From Limnohabitans sp. (GTDB lineage: Bacteria; Pseudomonadota; Gammaproteobacteria; Burkholderiales; Burkholderiaceae_C): a stretch of DNA of 48,620 nucleotides. How positions within the stretch are numbered: the first letter of the stretch is position 1; each line of letters starts with the position of its first letter. The position numbers and the translations under genes were made by a program. This document shows positions 1 through 8,852 of the stretch, piece by piece. The stretch is from the NCBI GenBank assembly GCA_009693505.1, contig SHXD01000020.1, forward strand, positions 1 to 48,620, read 5' to 3'. A model generated the notes under the pieces. It was not told the origin of the DNA. It ran no database searches and worked only from the letters and a program-made list of their open reading frames with translations.

Positions 1-435
1 GCGGCCAGAGCTGCGCATGCGCATGAATTTATTTTACGGATGCCACAGGGCTATGACTCTCTGGTCGGAGAGCGTGGACAAGGACTGTCTGGCGGCGAGC
101 GCCAGCGAATTTCTATTGCACGCGCCTTGCTCATCAATCCGCGAATTTTGATATTGGACGAAGCGACTTCGGCCGTGGACACTGAAACAGAAAAAGAAAT
201 TCAAAATGCGTTGGATAACTTGGTTCGCGGCAGAACCACAATTGCCATTGCCCACCGCTTGTCCACCTTGCGCAAAGCAGATCGCTTGGTGGTCATGGAC
301 AAAGGATTGATCGTGGAAGAGGGCACGCACGATGTGCTGATTGAAAGCCAAGGGGCCTATTGGCGCTTGTACGAAGCGCAGCAAAGACAAGCCGAATCCG
401 AAGGCGCTGTTTTGAGAGAGTCGACCGCTTCATGA
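1..435 (+). CDS. ABC exporter, C-terminal ATPase part (5' end outside window)
   Basis: The reading frame is open from base 1, so only the last 144 residues of a longer protein are present. They carry the end of an ABC ATPase domain: the signature [10 protein letters not shown], Walker [13 protein letters not shown] and the H-loop in AIAHRLST. This arrangement, with a short tail after the ATPase, is typical of fused permease-ATPase exporters of the MsbA type in the inner membrane; the membrane domain would lie upstream. The stop codon overlaps the start of the next gene (ATGA), so the two are probably translationally coupled. From family knowledge, exporters next to DUF1854 genes in Burkholderiales are annotated as cyanophycin metabolism-associated; the substrate cannot be read from this fragment. 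Confidence 0.9.
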   Translation, partial: AARAAHAHEFILRMPQGYDSLVGERGQGLSGGERQRISIARALLINPRILILDEATSAVDTETEKEIQNALDNLVRGRTTIAIAHRLSTLRKADRLVVMDKGLIVEEGTHDVLIESQGAYWRLYEAQQRQAESEGAVLRESTAS

Positions 436-908
436 GTACACAGTTGATGAATATCCAATTCGATCAAGGCCCTTCTGGCAGGTGGTCTTTCGTGAGCGCA
501 CAAGGGCAGCAGCATGACCACGTCATGGCTGTCAGGTCCTTTCCAGTTGCGGCACCTGAAGAGGGTATTGCCTTGGTTGATGGGGATGGCAAAGAGTTGC
601 TGTGGATTCCACATTTGAACATGCTGGCAGACGCCGTGCGTGCCAGAGTTGTGAAGGCCATCAACCAGCGTGAGTTCATGCCCCAAATATTGAAGTTGTA
701 TGGTGTCAGTGGTTTTTTGACCCCCAGCACTTGGGACATTGAGACCGATCGAGGCCGCACCCATTTATTGCTGAAAGGCGAGGAAGACATTCGCCGTTTG
801 TCTGCTTCGGTGTTGCTGGTCACGGATGGTCATGGCGTGCAATTCCTGATTCGAGATTTAGCGCAAATGGATCGCTTCTCGCGAAGGCTGCTTGACCGCT
901 TTTTATAA
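432..908 (+). CDS. DUF1854 family protein
   Basis: A 158-residue protein beginning [10 protein letters not shown]. The start at 432 is chosen because it overlaps the upstream ABC transporter stop by four bases; a longer frame exists upstream but would lie inside the transporter gene. It has no signal peptide or membrane segment and ends with a charged segment ([13 protein letters not shown]). It matches my recollection of DUF1854 proteins, which occur directly after an ABC exporter in many Burkholderiales, often near cyanophycin synthetase genes. No biochemical role is known to me; an accessory role for the transporter is inferred only from gene coupling. Its last six bases overlap the convergent eptA-like gene. 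Confidence 0.75.
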   Translation: MSTQLMNIQFDQGPSGRWSFVSAQGQQHDHVMAVRSFPVAAPEEGIALVDGDGKELLWIPHLNMLADAVRARVVKAINQREFMPQILKLYGVSGFLTPSTWDIETDRGRTHLLLKGEEDIRRLSASVLLVTDGHGVQFLIRDLAQMDRFSRRLLDRFL

Positions 909-2564
909 CTTGCTGCGGCAGTTGGCGTGAACATCTAACTTTTCTTGGTAAACCTCACTGCTGACGTTCATCAGTCCTAAGACCGAATGAAAGTAGTTGT
1001 CGTGAGTCAGGGCGGTGTCTGTTTTGTTTTTCAAACAAGTGTTTATCAAACCCGATTGCTTTTCAAAACGCGGTGATAACCATGTGATCCAAGGGACGCG
1101 CTTTTGGACATCGGGTGCTACACGGTAGGGCAGTCCGTGCAAGTACACATTGTTTTCGCCCAATGATTCTCCGTGGTCAGAAACATAGAGCAAAGCGGGC
1201 GCCGTTGTGGCCTCTGACTTCTTGAGCCATTGAATGGCCTGAGCTAAAAAATAGTCGGTGTACAAAATGGTGTTGTCAAATGAATTGACCACCTGCTCGC
1301 GCGAACATTCTTGCAGTGCATTGCTCTTGCACTCGGGTTGAAATTTTCTGAAATTGTCAGGCACTCGTTTGTAGTAGGCGGGTCCGTGGCTGCCCATTTG
1401 GTGCATCACGACCACCACTCCTTTGGTGCGGCGTTCTGCAGGAAGCGCTTGGATGCGTTGATCAATTTCATGCAGCATGATTTCATCAAAACACTCGCCG
1501 TTTTTGCACAAGGTGGGGTGTTTCAATGCCTTGGTGAGGGCTTGCGGTACGCGTTCGCAGACGCCTTTGCAACCAGATTGATTTTCAATCCAAAGGACTG
1601 CGAAGCCGGCATGACTCAAAATATCGATCAGGCTTTCGTAATTGTTTTTGCGCCCCTCAAATTCCTCTTTGCCTAAATGAGAAAACATACAAGGTACGGA
1701 GGTGGCAGTGCTGGTGCCACAGGACATCACACCTTTTAAGCTGATGATGTTTTCTTTGGCCAACTCTGGCGTGGTGAGGCGCTCGTAGCCATTGACACCA
1801 AAGTTACCCATGCGCGCAGTTTCACCTAAGACCAATAACAAAAGAGGTGGTTTGTCGGTCTGCTTGAGCGCTGCTACTTTGGCGTCACGCCCCATGGGCA
1901 GCAAAATTTGATTGTTGCGCTGGAAAGGCTTGGCAGCCACAATGCCAATGGCGTAGAAACTGTTTAAGGGATTGACCAAATAACGCAACTGAGTGTGATT
2001 GCGCATGATGGATGCGTAATCTTGAAAGATGGCGAGCAGAACTGCCACGATGACGACGATCGATGCGGCGCCGGTGAGGATGTTGCTGAAAGTTTGTTGG
2101 GCCCAGCGCAAAGATTTGACAGGTGTTTTCCAAAGTACCCAACTAGGGAGTAATCCAAACAGAAAGAAACTGATAAGCATGCGCCAATTCAACAAGTCCA
2201 TGGCTTCTTGGGTATCGGTTTGGATCACGTTGGTGATCATGCTGTTGTCTATCACGATGCCGTAGCTCATCATAAAGTAAGCGCCGCTTGCAGCACTGAA
2301 GAAGAACACCGTCAGCACCGGTTTAAGGAGCCACCGCCAGTTGAACAAGCTCAAGATGAGTGTCAGGGTGGCTGTGATGATGGCGCCAAAACCTATGGCA
2401 AAAGCAAAGCCTCTTAGGCCAGACACCTCAGGCAATTGATGGACTTGCATCCACAGGGCAATGTTGCCTATGCTGGCCAGCCATAGGCTGCCCCCTACCG
2501 CAAGCCACGCAGGGTGCCATGCGTTGTGTTGAGAGCCTGAAGTGCGATGGCTTTTGGATGTCAT
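903..2564 (-). CDS. eptA: EptA-like lipid A phosphoethanolamine transferase
   Basis: A 553-residue inner-membrane enzyme with about five N-terminal membrane segments (roughly residues 18-40, 52-74, 80-104, 128-146, 160-182) and a periplasmic sulfatase-fold domain. Family features are visible: the nucleophile motif GETAR with Thr249, His393 in MGSHGP, and the metal site VSDHGESLGE at 461-470 with Asp463 and His464. Many cysteines (for example Cys282, Cys292, Cys332, Cys336) fit the disulfide-rich periplasmic domain. The family moves phosphoethanolamine from phosphatidylethanolamine to lipid A or core sugars, which lowers negative charge and can give polymyxin resistance. Upstream in-frame start codons would run into dnaJ; the ATG at 2564 leaves 28 bases after dnaJ. 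Exact acceptor (EptA versus EptB/C type) is not certain. Confidence 0.85.
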   Translation of the reverse strand: MTSKSHRTSGSQHNAWHPAWLAVGGSLWLASIGNIALWMQVHQLPEVSGLRGFAFAIGFGAIITATLTLILSLFNWRWLLKPVLTVFFFSAASGAYFMMSYGIVIDNSMITNVIQTDTQEAMDLLNWRMLISFFLFGLLPSWVLWKTPVKSLRWAQQTFSNILTGAASIVVIVAVLLAIFQDYASIMRNHTQLRYLVNPLNSFYAIGIVAAKPFQRNNQILLPMGRDAKVAALKQTDKPPLLLLVLGETARMGNFGVNGYERLTTPELAKENIISLKGVMSCGTSTATSVPCMFSHLGKEEFEGRKNNYESLIDILSHAGFAVLWIENQSGCKGVCERVPQALTKALKHPTLCKNGECFDEIMLHEIDQRIQALPAERRTKGVVVVMHQMGSHGPAYYKRVPDNFRKFQPECKSNALQECSREQVVNSFDNTILYTDYFLAQAIQWLKKSEATTAPALLYVSDHGESLGENNVYLHGLPYRVAPDVQKRVPWITWLSPRFEKQSGLINTCLKNKTDTALTHDNYFHSVLGLMNVSSEVYQEKLDVHANCRSKL

Positions 2565-2592
2565 AGAGCCTAGTTTAAGGCCTGCACCAAGC

Positions 2593-3735
2593 TTAAGCCC
2601 CGAACAAGCCTTTGAGTTTGTCGGTCCAGCTGTTGCCGGTAGGCATGTGCTTGGCACCGCCTTTTTGCAAAGACTCGTCAAACTCTTTGAGCAGCTTGCG
2701 CTGATGCTCCGTCAGTTTGACGGGCGTCTCAACGGTGATGTGGCAATACAAGTCGCCTGGGTAGCTGGCGCGAACGCCTTTGATGCCTTTGCCGCGCAAA
2801 CGAAATTGCTTGCCAGTCTGCGTGCCTTCAGGAATGTCAATGGCCGCTTTGCCACTGAGTGTGGGCACATCGATTTCACCGCCGAGAGCCGCTTTGCTAA
2901 AGCCGATGGGGACCGAGCAATGCAAGTCATCACCATCGCGCTCAAAGATTTCGTGTTTCTTGAGGCGAATTTCAATGTACAAGTCACCAGGCGGGCCGCC
3001 ATTGGTGCCAGGCTCGCCGTTGCCCGTGCTGCGAATGCGCATGCCGTCGTCGATGCCCGCAGGAATTTTGACTTCGAGCGTTTTTTGTTTTTTAAGCTTG
3101 CCTTGGCCGCTGCAAGAAGGGCAGGGGTCGGCGATGATTTTGCCGGAACCGCGGCAATGCGGACACGTTTGCTGCACACTGAAAAAGCCTTGGCGCATTT
3201 GCACGGTGCCAGAGCCTTGACAAGTGCCACAGGTTTTTGCGCTGGTGCCTTTCTTGGCACCCGAACCGCCGCAGGGGTCGCACTCATCCCAGCTTGGAAT
3301 GCGAATTTGGGCGTCTTTGCCGGCAGCAGCTTCTTCCAAATTGACTTCCATCGCGTAGCTCAAATCGCCACCGCGGAACACTTGTCGACCGCCGCGGCCA
3401 CCACCACCCCGTTGCTGACCAAAGATGTCACCAAAGATGTCACCGAAGGCTTCACCAAAACCACCGAAGCCTTCAGCCCCACCGCCAGGGCCACGCATGT
3501 TGGGATCAACACCAGCGTGACCGTATTGGTCATAGGCGGCACGTTTCTGTGCGTCCGACAACATCTCGTAGGCCTCTTTGACCTCTTTGAATTTGGCCTC
3601 GGCGTCTTTGGCTTCGTCGCCCTGATGACGATCAGGGTGAAACTTCATTGCCAATTTGCGATACGCTTTTTTAATCTCTTCTTCAGAGGCGTTCTTGGCT
3701 ACACCCAATACTTCGTAAAAGTCTTTTTTGGCCAT
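2593..3735 (-). CDS. dnaJ: Chaperone protein DnaJ
   Basis: A 380-residue Hsp40 co-chaperone that delivers unfolded proteins to DnaK and stimulates its ATPase. The domain order is complete: J domain at residues 1-70 with HPD at 33-35, a Gly/Phe-rich linker (about 75-125), a zinc-binding region with four CxxCxGxG repeats ([32 protein letters not shown]) and the C-terminal substrate-binding and dimerisation domains. Length is normal for the family. It follows dnaK by 99 bases containing a stable inverted repeat, the usual grpE-dnaK-dnaJ order. Transcription probably reads through from the heat-shock promoters upstream. Confidence 0.98.
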   Translation of the reverse strand: MAKKDFYEVLGVAKNASEEEIKKAYRKLAMKFHPDRHQGDEAKDAEAKFKEVKEAYEMLSDAQKRAAYDQYGHAGVDPNMRGPGGGAEGFGGFGEAFGDIFGDIFGQQRGGGGRGGRQVFRGGDLSYAMEVNLEEAAAGKDAQIRIPSWDECDPCGGSGAKKGTSAKTCGTCQGSGTVQMRQGFFSVQQTCPHCRGSGKIIADPCPSCSGQGKLKKQKTLEVKIPAGIDDGMRIRSTGNGEPGTNGGPPGDLYIEIRLKKHEIFERDGDDLHCSVPIGFSKAALGGEIDVPTLSGKAAIDIPEGTQTGKQFRLRGKGIKGVRASYPGDLYCHITVETPVKLTEHQRKLLKEFDESLQKGGAKHMPTGNSWTDKLKGLFGA

Positions 3736-3762
3736 CGTTTTTTGCTACTGTTTGAACAAGAA

Positions 3763-3805
3763 CGCCGCGCAAGCGATTTTCCCAATGGAATACGCTAACG
3801 CGGCG
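3763..3805 (-). promoter_or_regulatory. Hairpin in the dnaK-dnaJ intergenic spacer
   Basis: CGCCGCG at 3763-3769 pairs with CGCGGCG at 3799-3805. Inside it AGCG (3772-3775) can pair with CGCT (3792-3795), giving a bipartite stem. It lies between the dnaK stop and dnaJ start. On the minus strand the stem is followed by TTCTTGTTC, a weak U-rich run, so it could be a partial terminator or an mRNA processing or stability element that sets DnaJ below DnaK. That role is inference. Confidence 0.6.
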
Positions 3806-3834
3806 GCTTGGGCTATTGCCCTTGAGAAAAAGAT

Positions 3835-5766
3835 TTAAGCCTTTTTAACTTCTTTCACTTCTGCGTCGACCACATTGTCGTCGACGGGTTTTGCTTCTGC
3901 GCCAGGGCCACCCCCTGCGCCACCGGAAGCCGCTTCTTTGGCTTGCATATCGGCGTACATTTTTTCACCTAATTTTTGGCTGGCCGTCATGAGCGATTCG
4001 GTTTTGGCTTGGATGGCGTCTTTGTCTTCGCCTTTCAATGCTTCTTCCAATTCTTTCACGGCCGCTTCAATTTTGGTTTTCTCGTCGGCTTCAATTTTGT
4101 CGCCGTATTCAGTCAGGCTCTTCTTCACACTGTGAACGGTGGCTTCGCCTGAATTTTTGGCTTGAACGATTTCGAGTTTCTTCTTGTCGTCTTCGGCATT
4201 CAACTCAGCGTCTTTCACCATTTGCTGAATTTCTGCTTCTGACAAACCAGAGTTGGCCTTGATGGTGATTTTGTTTTCTTTGCCGGTGCCTTTGTCTTTG
4301 GCGCCCACGTGCAAGATGCCGTTGGCGTCAATGTCAAAGGACACTTCAATTTGCGGTGTGCCACGTGCTGCGGGTGGAATGCCTTCGAGGTTGAACTCAC
4401 CCAAGAGCTTGTTGCCACTGGCCATTTCGCGTTCGCCTTGGTAAACCTTGATGGTCACAGCAGGCTGGTTGTCATCGGCTGTGGAGTAGGTTTGTGCAAA
4501 CTTGGTCGGAATGGTGGTGTTCTTGGTGATCATTTTGGTCATCACACCGCCCAGGGTTTCGATGCCCAAAGACAAAGGCGTGACGTCTAGCAACAAAACG
4601 TCTTTGCGATCGCCCGACAAAACCTGACCTTGAATGGCAGCGCCCACGGCCACGGCTTCATCAGGGTTCACGTCTTTGCGTGGCTCTTTGCCGAAGAACT
4701 CTTTCACCTTCTCTTGCACTTTGGGCATGCGAGACATACCGCCCACCAAAATGATGTCGTCAATGTCGGCCACGTTCACGCCAGCGTCCTTGATGGCAAT
4801 GCGGCAAGGGGCCATGGTGCGCTCGATCAACTCGTCCACCAAGCTTTCCAACTTGGCACGGCTGAGTTTGATGCTCAGGTGCTTAGGGCCTGTGGCATCG
4901 GCGGTGATGTAGGGCAAGTTAATGTCGGTGCCAGCAGAGCTGGACAATTCGATCTTGGCTTTTTCAGCGGCTTCTTTCAAGCGCTGCAAGGCCAACACGT
5001 CTTTGGACAAATCAACGCCGCTTTCCTTCTTGAATTCGGTGATGATGAATTCAATGATGCGTTGGTCAAAGTCTTCGCCACCCAAGAAGGTGTCGCCGTT
5101 GGTGGACAAGACTTCAAATTGTTTTTCGCCATCGACGTCGGCAATTTCGATGATCGACACGTCAAACGTACCGCCACCCAAGTCATACACCGCAATCTTG
5201 CGATCGCCTTTGTCTGTTTTGTCCAAGCCAAAAGCCAAGGCAGCAGCTGTGGGTTCGTTGATGATGCGCTTGACATCCAACCCAGCAATGCGGCCCGCGT
5301 CTTTGGTGGCTTGGCGTTGTGCGTCATTGAAATAAGCAGGCACCGTGATGACGGCTTCTGTCACTTCTTCGCCGAGATAGTCTTCGGCCGTTTTCTTCAT
5401 CTTGCGCAATACTTCAGCGCTGATTTGAGGCGGTGCCAATTTGTTGCCGCGCACTTCCACCCATGCGTCGCCGTTGTCGGCTTTGGCAATGGTGTAAGGC
5501 ATCAGGTCGATGTCTTTTTGAACTTCTTTTTCAGCAAACTTGCGACCAATCAGGCGCTTCACGGCATACAGCGTGTTGCGGGGGTTGGTGACAGCTTGAC
5601 GCTTGGCGGACGCGCCGACCAAAATTTCGCCGTCTTCTTGGTACGCAATGATGGAAGGGGTGGTGCGTGCGCCTTCGGCGTTCTCAATCACCTTGGTGGT
5701 GTTGCCTTCCATGATGGCCACACACGAATTGGTGGTGCCTAAGTCAATGCCAATGATTCTTCCCAT
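3835..5766 (-). CDS. dnaK: Chaperone protein DnaK (Hsp70)
   Basis: A 643-residue Hsp70. The nucleotide-binding domain starts with [12 protein letters not shown] and has the phosphate loop in [11 protein letters not shown] and the adenosine motif [13 protein letters not shown]. The substrate-binding domain follows the linker [19 protein letters not shown], then the helical lid and an acidic C-terminus ending in the family-typical form ([10 protein letters not shown]). It performs ATP-driven folding and refolding with DnaJ and GrpE in the cytoplasm. A good ribosome site (GGAGAAG) precedes the ATG, and a sigma-32-like promoter lies 43-69 bases upstream, so it can be transcribed on its own as well as from the grpE promoter. 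Confidence 0.99.
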   Translation of the reverse strand: MGRIIGIDLGTTNSCVAIMEGNTTKVIENAEGARTTPSIIAYQEDGEILVGASAKRQAVTNPRNTLYAVKRLIGRKFAEKEVQKDIDLMPYTIAKADNGDAWVEVRGNKLAPPQISAEVLRKMKKTAEDYLGEEVTEAVITVPAYFNDAQRQATKDAGRIAGLDVKRIINEPTAAALAFGLDKTDKGDRKIAVYDLGGGTFDVSIIEIADVDGEKQFEVLSTNGDTFLGGEDFDQRIIEFIITEFKKESGVDLSKDVLALQRLKEAAEKAKIELSSSAGTDINLPYITADATGPKHLSIKLSRAKLESLVDELIERTMAPCRIAIKDAGVNVADIDDIILVGGMSRMPKVQEKVKEFFGKEPRKDVNPDEAVAVGAAIQGQVLSGDRKDVLLLDVTPLSLGIETLGGVMTKMITKNTTIPTKFAQTYSTADDNQPAVTIKVYQGEREMASGNKLLGEFNLEGIPPAARGTPQIEVSFDIDANGILHVGAKDKGTGKENKITIKANSGLSEAEIQQMVKDAELNAEDDKKKLEIVQAKNSGEATVHSVKKSLTEYGDKIEADEKTKIEAAVKELEEALKGEDKDAIQAKTESLMTASQKLGEKMYADMQAKEAASGGAGGGPGAEAKPVDDNVVDAEVKEVKKA

Positions 5767-5808
5767 GTTCTTCTCCGGACAATCTAAAAAATGCTTGAAT
5801 GAATTACA

Positions 5809-5835
5809 AGTAGGGGCAGTTGGGGCAATTTCAAG
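5809..5835 (-). promoter_or_regulatory. Candidate sigma-32 (RpoH) promoter of dnaK
   Basis: On the minus strand CTTGAAA (5829-5835) is followed after 12 bases by CCCCTACT (5809-5816). The RpoH consensus is CTTGAAA, 13-14 bases, CCCCATNT. The -35 is perfect; the -10 matches 6 of 8 with a spacer one base short. It lies 43 bases before the dnaK ATG, as expected for a heat-shock promoter. Confidence 0.7.
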
Positions 5836-5909
5836 GCCGAAATGGCTGAATTTGCATCTTTTTGCCCTGTTTTGGACTGAAAGAGGCTGTTTTCTGCTTC
5901 TGAAGTTTT

Positions 5910-6521
5910 TTATTTAGGGGCTGTGACCGTGACCAAAGCCGGACGCAATACGCGATCTGCAATGAGGTAGCCCTTTTGCAAAACTGTGACCACCGTATTG
6001 GCTTCCTGCTCTGCAGGGACCACACTGATGGCCTGGTGATGGTGCGGGTCAAACTTGGTGCCAGCTGCAGGGTTGATTTCAATCACCTTGTTGCGCTCTA
6101 GGGCGCTTTTCAATTGGCGAAGTGTGGCTTCTGCGCCTTCGCGAAGTTGCTCGGGAGTGACGTTTTGAATGGCCAAACCGGCTTCCAAACTGTCCAGTAC
6201 GGGCAGCAGGCTGTCGGCAAAACCTTCTACCGCGAACTTTCGAGCTTTGGAAATTTCTTCATCGGCGCGGCGACGGGCGTTTTGCACATCGGCTTGGGCG
6301 CGAAGGTATTGGTCTGCCAATGTGGCGTTTTGCGCACTTACGTTGGCCAGCTCAGCTTGCGCGTCTGCCAAAGGATCTTGTGAAGCTGTGGCTTGCTGAG
6401 AATGTGTGTCTGTGCCCATGGCAGCGGCTGCAGCCGCCAAGGCATCTGCTGTGGGCATGACGCCAGCGGTGGCGGGGCTAGGGTTTTGATTTGAGGTGTT
6501 TTGTGAGTTCGAATCAGACAT
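5910..6521 (-). CDS. grpE: Nucleotide exchange factor GrpE
   Basis: A 203-residue protein that releases ADP from DnaK. The start MSDSNSQN at 6521 is chosen because the longer frame would begin inside the sigma-32 promoter. The first 60 residues are low-complexity (Ala/Gln/Ser-rich, with a run of five Ala), followed by a long coiled coil (about 65-120, including [13 protein letters not shown]) and the C-terminal beta domain with the GrpE signature near [11 protein letters not shown] and [20 protein letters not shown]. It is the first gene of the grpE-dnaK-dnaJ group, with a 143-base spacer to dnaK. Confidence 0.97.
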   Translation of the reverse strand: MSDSNSQNTSNQNPSPATAGVMPTADALAAAAAAMGTDTHSQQATASQDPLADAQAELANVSAQNATLADQYLRAQADVQNARRRADEEISKARKFAVEGFADSLLPVLDSLEAGLAIQNVTPEQLREGAEATLRQLKSALERNKVIEINPAAGTKFDPHHHQAISVVPAEQEANTVVTVLQKGYLIADRVLRPALVTVTAPK

Positions 6522-6546
6522 GAAATACATCCGCAATAAATGACAA

Positions 6547-6565
6547 CGCCCCAAACTTGGGGGCG
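6547..6565 (-). terminator. GC-rich hairpin between the FKBP gene and grpE
   Basis: CGCCCC/GGGGCG arms form an imperfect palindrome (one extra G) with an AAACTT-type centre. On the minus strand it lies about 50 bases after the FKBP stop and is followed by TTGTCATTTATT, so it could end transcription of the FKBP gene. It also contains the -10 element of the grpE heat-shock promoter, so the same bases may serve both purposes. The terminator role is uncertain. Confidence 0.45.
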
Positions 6566-6582
6566 CTTTAAGAGATTTCAAG
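6555..6582 (-). promoter_or_regulatory. sigma-32 (RpoH) promoter of grpE
   Basis: On the minus strand CTTGAAA (6576-6582), a 13-base spacer and CCCCAAGT (6555-6562) match the RpoH consensus CTTGAAA-N13/14-CCCCATNT at nearly every position. The grpE ATG lies 33 bases beyond the -10. This is the clearest promoter in the window. Confidence 0.85.
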
Positions 6583-6617
6583 ACCCTGAGGGCTAGCCTT
6601 CAGCGACTTCCATCAGA

Positions 6618-6968
6618 TCAAGACAACTCGAGCAACTCGACGTCAAATTTCAAAGTGGCGTTTGGGGGAATGACGCCGCCTGCACCGCGCGGGCCGTAGC
6701 CTAAATCAGAAGGAATGATCAGGGTGCGCGCACCCCCAATTTTCATACCTGCCACGCCTTCGTCCCAGCCGCGAATGACCATGCCGGCACCCAAAATGAA
6801 TTGGAAAGGATCGCTGCGGTCTTTGCTGGAGTCAAATTTAGCGCCTTGCTCGCCGTCTTCGTACAGCCAACCGGTGTAATGCACGGTGACTGTTTGGCCT
6901 TTGGTGGCTTCGGCGCCGTCGCCGACCACGGTGTCTTCGTATTGCAGGCCTGTGGCTGTGGTGTTCAT
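6618..6968 (-). CDS. FKBP-type peptidyl-prolyl cis-trans isomerase
   Basis: A 116-residue single-domain FKBP. The active-site signatures are present: VHYTGWL (29-35), FDSS (45-48), VIRGWDEG (64-71), and GYGPRGAGGVIPPNATLKFDVELL at the end, supplying the aromatic pocket residues Tyr31, Phe45, Trp68, Tyr91 and Phe108. There is no signal peptide, so it should work in the cytoplasm on proline isomerisation during folding. It sits upstream of grpE on the same strand, in keeping with a folding role, but is separated by a hairpin and the grpE promoter. Length is normal for the short FKBP class. Confidence 0.95.
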   Translation of the reverse strand: MNTTATGLQYEDTVVGDGAEATKGQTVTVHYTGWLYEDGEQGAKFDSSKDRSDPFQFILGAGMVIRGWDEGVAGMKIGGARTLIIPSDLGYGPRGAGGVIPPNATLKFDVELLELS

Positions 6969-7066
6969 GGGTGCGTCCTAAGAAGGGGTCATAGAAAAGC
7001 CAGTTCGAGACTGGCCTAAGGAGTGAATTATGCCAGTGGAAGAAAGCCCATTGGCAAGGCGTGTGC

Positions 7067-8251
7067 TCAGGGTTTCGGGCTGGGCTGCCGTTTGGCCAAA
7101 TCTTGCATCAAGGCCCGAATGCCGTAAGTCCAGGGCGGCGCCAGATCTGACGTGGTGACACGGTTGAAAAGGGTTCCCAGCTGTGGCGTAGAAATAGCCA
7201 CGGTATCGCCCACTACATGGGTGAAGCCTTGACCGGGTCCGTGGCGGTCTTGGGTAGGGGCAAACATGGTGCCTAAAAACAAAACCAAGCCGTCGGGGTA
7301 TTGGTGGTATTTGCCAATGGCTTGCGCTGCAAGGTCCAAGGGGTCGCGGCTAATTTGACTGAGCGAACTACTGCCTTCCATGACAAAACCTTCAGGGCCT
7401 TTGACAGTCATGCTGAGGTCGGTGGTGCGCACGCGGTCGATGGTGTAGTGCTCGTCAAACAAACGGATGAAGGGGCCAATGGCGCAGCTGGCATTGTTGT
7501 CTTTGGCTTTTCCCAGCAGCAAAGCACTCCTGCCTTCAAAGTCGCGCAGGTTGACATCGTTGCCCATGGCGGCGCCCACCACGTGCCCATTTGAATTGAT
7601 GACCAACACAATTTCGGGCTCGGGGTTGTTCCAAGAACTGCCTGGGTGCAAGCCCACATCAAAGCCAGAGCCGACCGCGCTCATGGCTTGTGACTTGGTG
7701 AAAATTTCAGCGTCAGGACCAATGCCTACCTCCAAATACTGCGACCACACACCTTGCGCCACCAAAACTTCTTTCAACTTCATGGCTTGTTCGGAACCAG
7801 GTCTGACGTTTCGCAAGTTGTCACCCATCACGCTGATCACGGCTGTGCGAACACTTTCAGCTTTAGCGGCATCACCACGCGCTTGCTCTTCAATGACGCG
7901 CTCTAGCATGCTAGCGACAAAGGTTACACCGGCGGCTTTAATGGCTTGAAGGTCAATAGGCGCTAGGAACCAAGCCTCTTCTGGGTTTTGATTAAAAGGA
8001 TCAGTATTGGCCCAAACGCTTGGCGTGGGCCATGTTCGACCTGAGTGTTTCGCAACCCTGGCTGCTGCGTGGTCCAACTCCATCAGGTCACTGCTGGTCA
8101 ATGCCAGTTCTGATAAATCAGTGATCTCATGCTGACCCACTTTGACCAAGTAGGGCCCTTCACCAGGTACCCAAATTCGGCCAATCAACAGGGCATTGGC
8201 TGCATCAAGGGGCAATGTTTGGTTCAATGAGGGAAAGCTTGAAGTCACCAC
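7067..8251 (-). CDS. Fumarylacetoacetate hydrolase (FAH) family enzyme, long form
   Basis: A 394-residue protein of the FAH fold, longer than the usual 280-330 residue members because of about 200 residues before the catalytic core. The divalent-metal ligands are visible as PEPEIVLVINSN with Glu211 and Glu213 and then Asp232 in MGNDVNLRDFEG. The C-terminal part has the family pattern GDTVAISTPQLGTLFNRV. FAH enzymes cleave C-C bonds of beta-diketo acids or hydrate or decarboxylate 2-oxo acids from ring-cleavage or sugar-acid pathways. The AraD1-like sugar-acid dehydratase group is one possibility. The substrate is not readable; it lies next to a MarR regulator and hydroxycinnamate genes, 50 bases downstream of marR on the same strand. 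Confidence 0.85.
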   Translation of the reverse strand: MVTSSFPSLNQTLPLDAANALLIGRIWVPGEGPYLVKVGQHEITDLSELALTSSDLMELDHAAARVAKHSGRTWPTPSVWANTDPFNQNPEEAWFLAPIDLQAIKAAGVTFVASMLERVIEEQARGDAAKAESVRTAVISVMGDNLRNVRPGSEQAMKLKEVLVAQGVWSQYLEVGIGPDAEIFTKSQAMSAVGSGFDVGLHPGSSWNNPEPEIVLVINSNGHVVGAAMGNDVNLRDFEGRSALLLGKAKDNNASCAIGPFIRLFDEHYTIDRVRTTDLSMTVKGPEGFVMEGSSSLSQISRDPLDLAAQAIGKYHQYPDGLVLFLGTMFAPTQDRHGPGQGFTHVVGDTVAISTPQLGTLFNRVTTSDLAPPWTYGIRALMQDLAKRQPSPKP

Positions 8252-8300
8252 GAGACGTTCTCCTAATGTGCATGTCTAAGTTACTGATGGTGCAGCAGAC

Positions 8301-8762
8301 TTAAAGATAGATTTTTTGCAAAAGAGTGACCAATGTTTGCGCTTGGTTGGGGGTGAGTTTACCGCCTACATTTTTTTCGAGTTCTGATGCTGTGGCCTCA
8401 GCTTGCACCATGAGTGTGCGGCCCTTTTTGGTCGGGTGTAGACCGACGGCGCGACCATCATGGGGGTGGGGCAGACGTTCAACCAAACCCCGCGAATCTA
8501 AAGATTGAATGAGGCTGACCAAATTGGGCGGCAAGATGTTCAAAGACGCGCACAGTTGACGCGATGTTACGCCAGGGTTGTGAACGATGACGGACATGAC
8601 AGAAAAGTCGACAGGCTTGAGTCCGTAGACCGCCATTCTTTCTAAAAATTCTTCAATGATGGCCAAAGCAGCGCGACGTGCGTTGTAGCCAATCAAACTT
8701 TCTAAAAAGCGGGTGTCAACCTTCTCAATGGCCGTCGAGGCTTGTTTTACGCTGCTTCGCAT
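8301..8762 (-). CDS. MarR family transcriptional regulator
   Basis: A 153-residue winged-helix regulator. The DNA-binding part is visible in TSRQLCASLNILPPNLVSLIQSLDSRG followed by the wing VERLPHPHDGRAVGLHPTKKG, a typical MarR pattern. MarR proteins usually repress by binding short palindromes and release on binding a phenolic ligand or its CoA ester; CouR of Rhodopseudomonas, which senses p-coumaroyl-CoA, is a relevant precedent. Here the gene lies directly after the terminator of the feruloyl-CoA synthase operon, so control of that operon is the likely job (inference). A candidate operator is the palindrome at 13872-13886. Confidence 0.9.
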   Translation of the reverse strand: MRSSVKQASTAIEKVDTRFLESLIGYNARRAALAIIEEFLERMAVYGLKPVDFSVMSVIVHNPGVTSRQLCASLNILPPNLVSLIQSLDSRGLVERLPHPHDGRAVGLHPTKKGRTLMVQAEATASELEKNVGGKLTPNQAQTLVTLLQKIYL

Positions 8763-8796
8763 TGTGTTTCGATCATGTGTTTTGATGAGGCGAGAT

Positions 8797-8831
8797 GGAA
8801 AGAAAGCCCGAGAACTTAGAGAGTTCTCGGG
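8797..8831 (-). terminator. Rho-independent terminator of the hydroxycinnamate operon
   Basis: A perfect 10-base stem, CCCGAGAACT (8807-8816) with AGTTCTCGGG (8822-8831), and a 5-base loop TAGAG. On the minus strand it starts 21 bases after the Bug gene stop and is followed by CTTTCTTTCC. It separates the crotonase-to-Bug operon from marR. Confidence 0.8.
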
Positions 8832-8852
8832 GCGATAAAATTCTTACCAAAA

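Noticed and set aside
2542..3798. Long open frame (418 codons) on the plus strand opposite dnaJ
   Set aside because: It is the antisense shadow of a well-conserved gene; its translation has no recognisable domain and no ribosome site.
4630..5742. Long open frame (370 codons) on the plus strand opposite dnaK
   Set aside because: Antisense open frames over dnaK are a known codon-bias artefact; the translation resembles no family.
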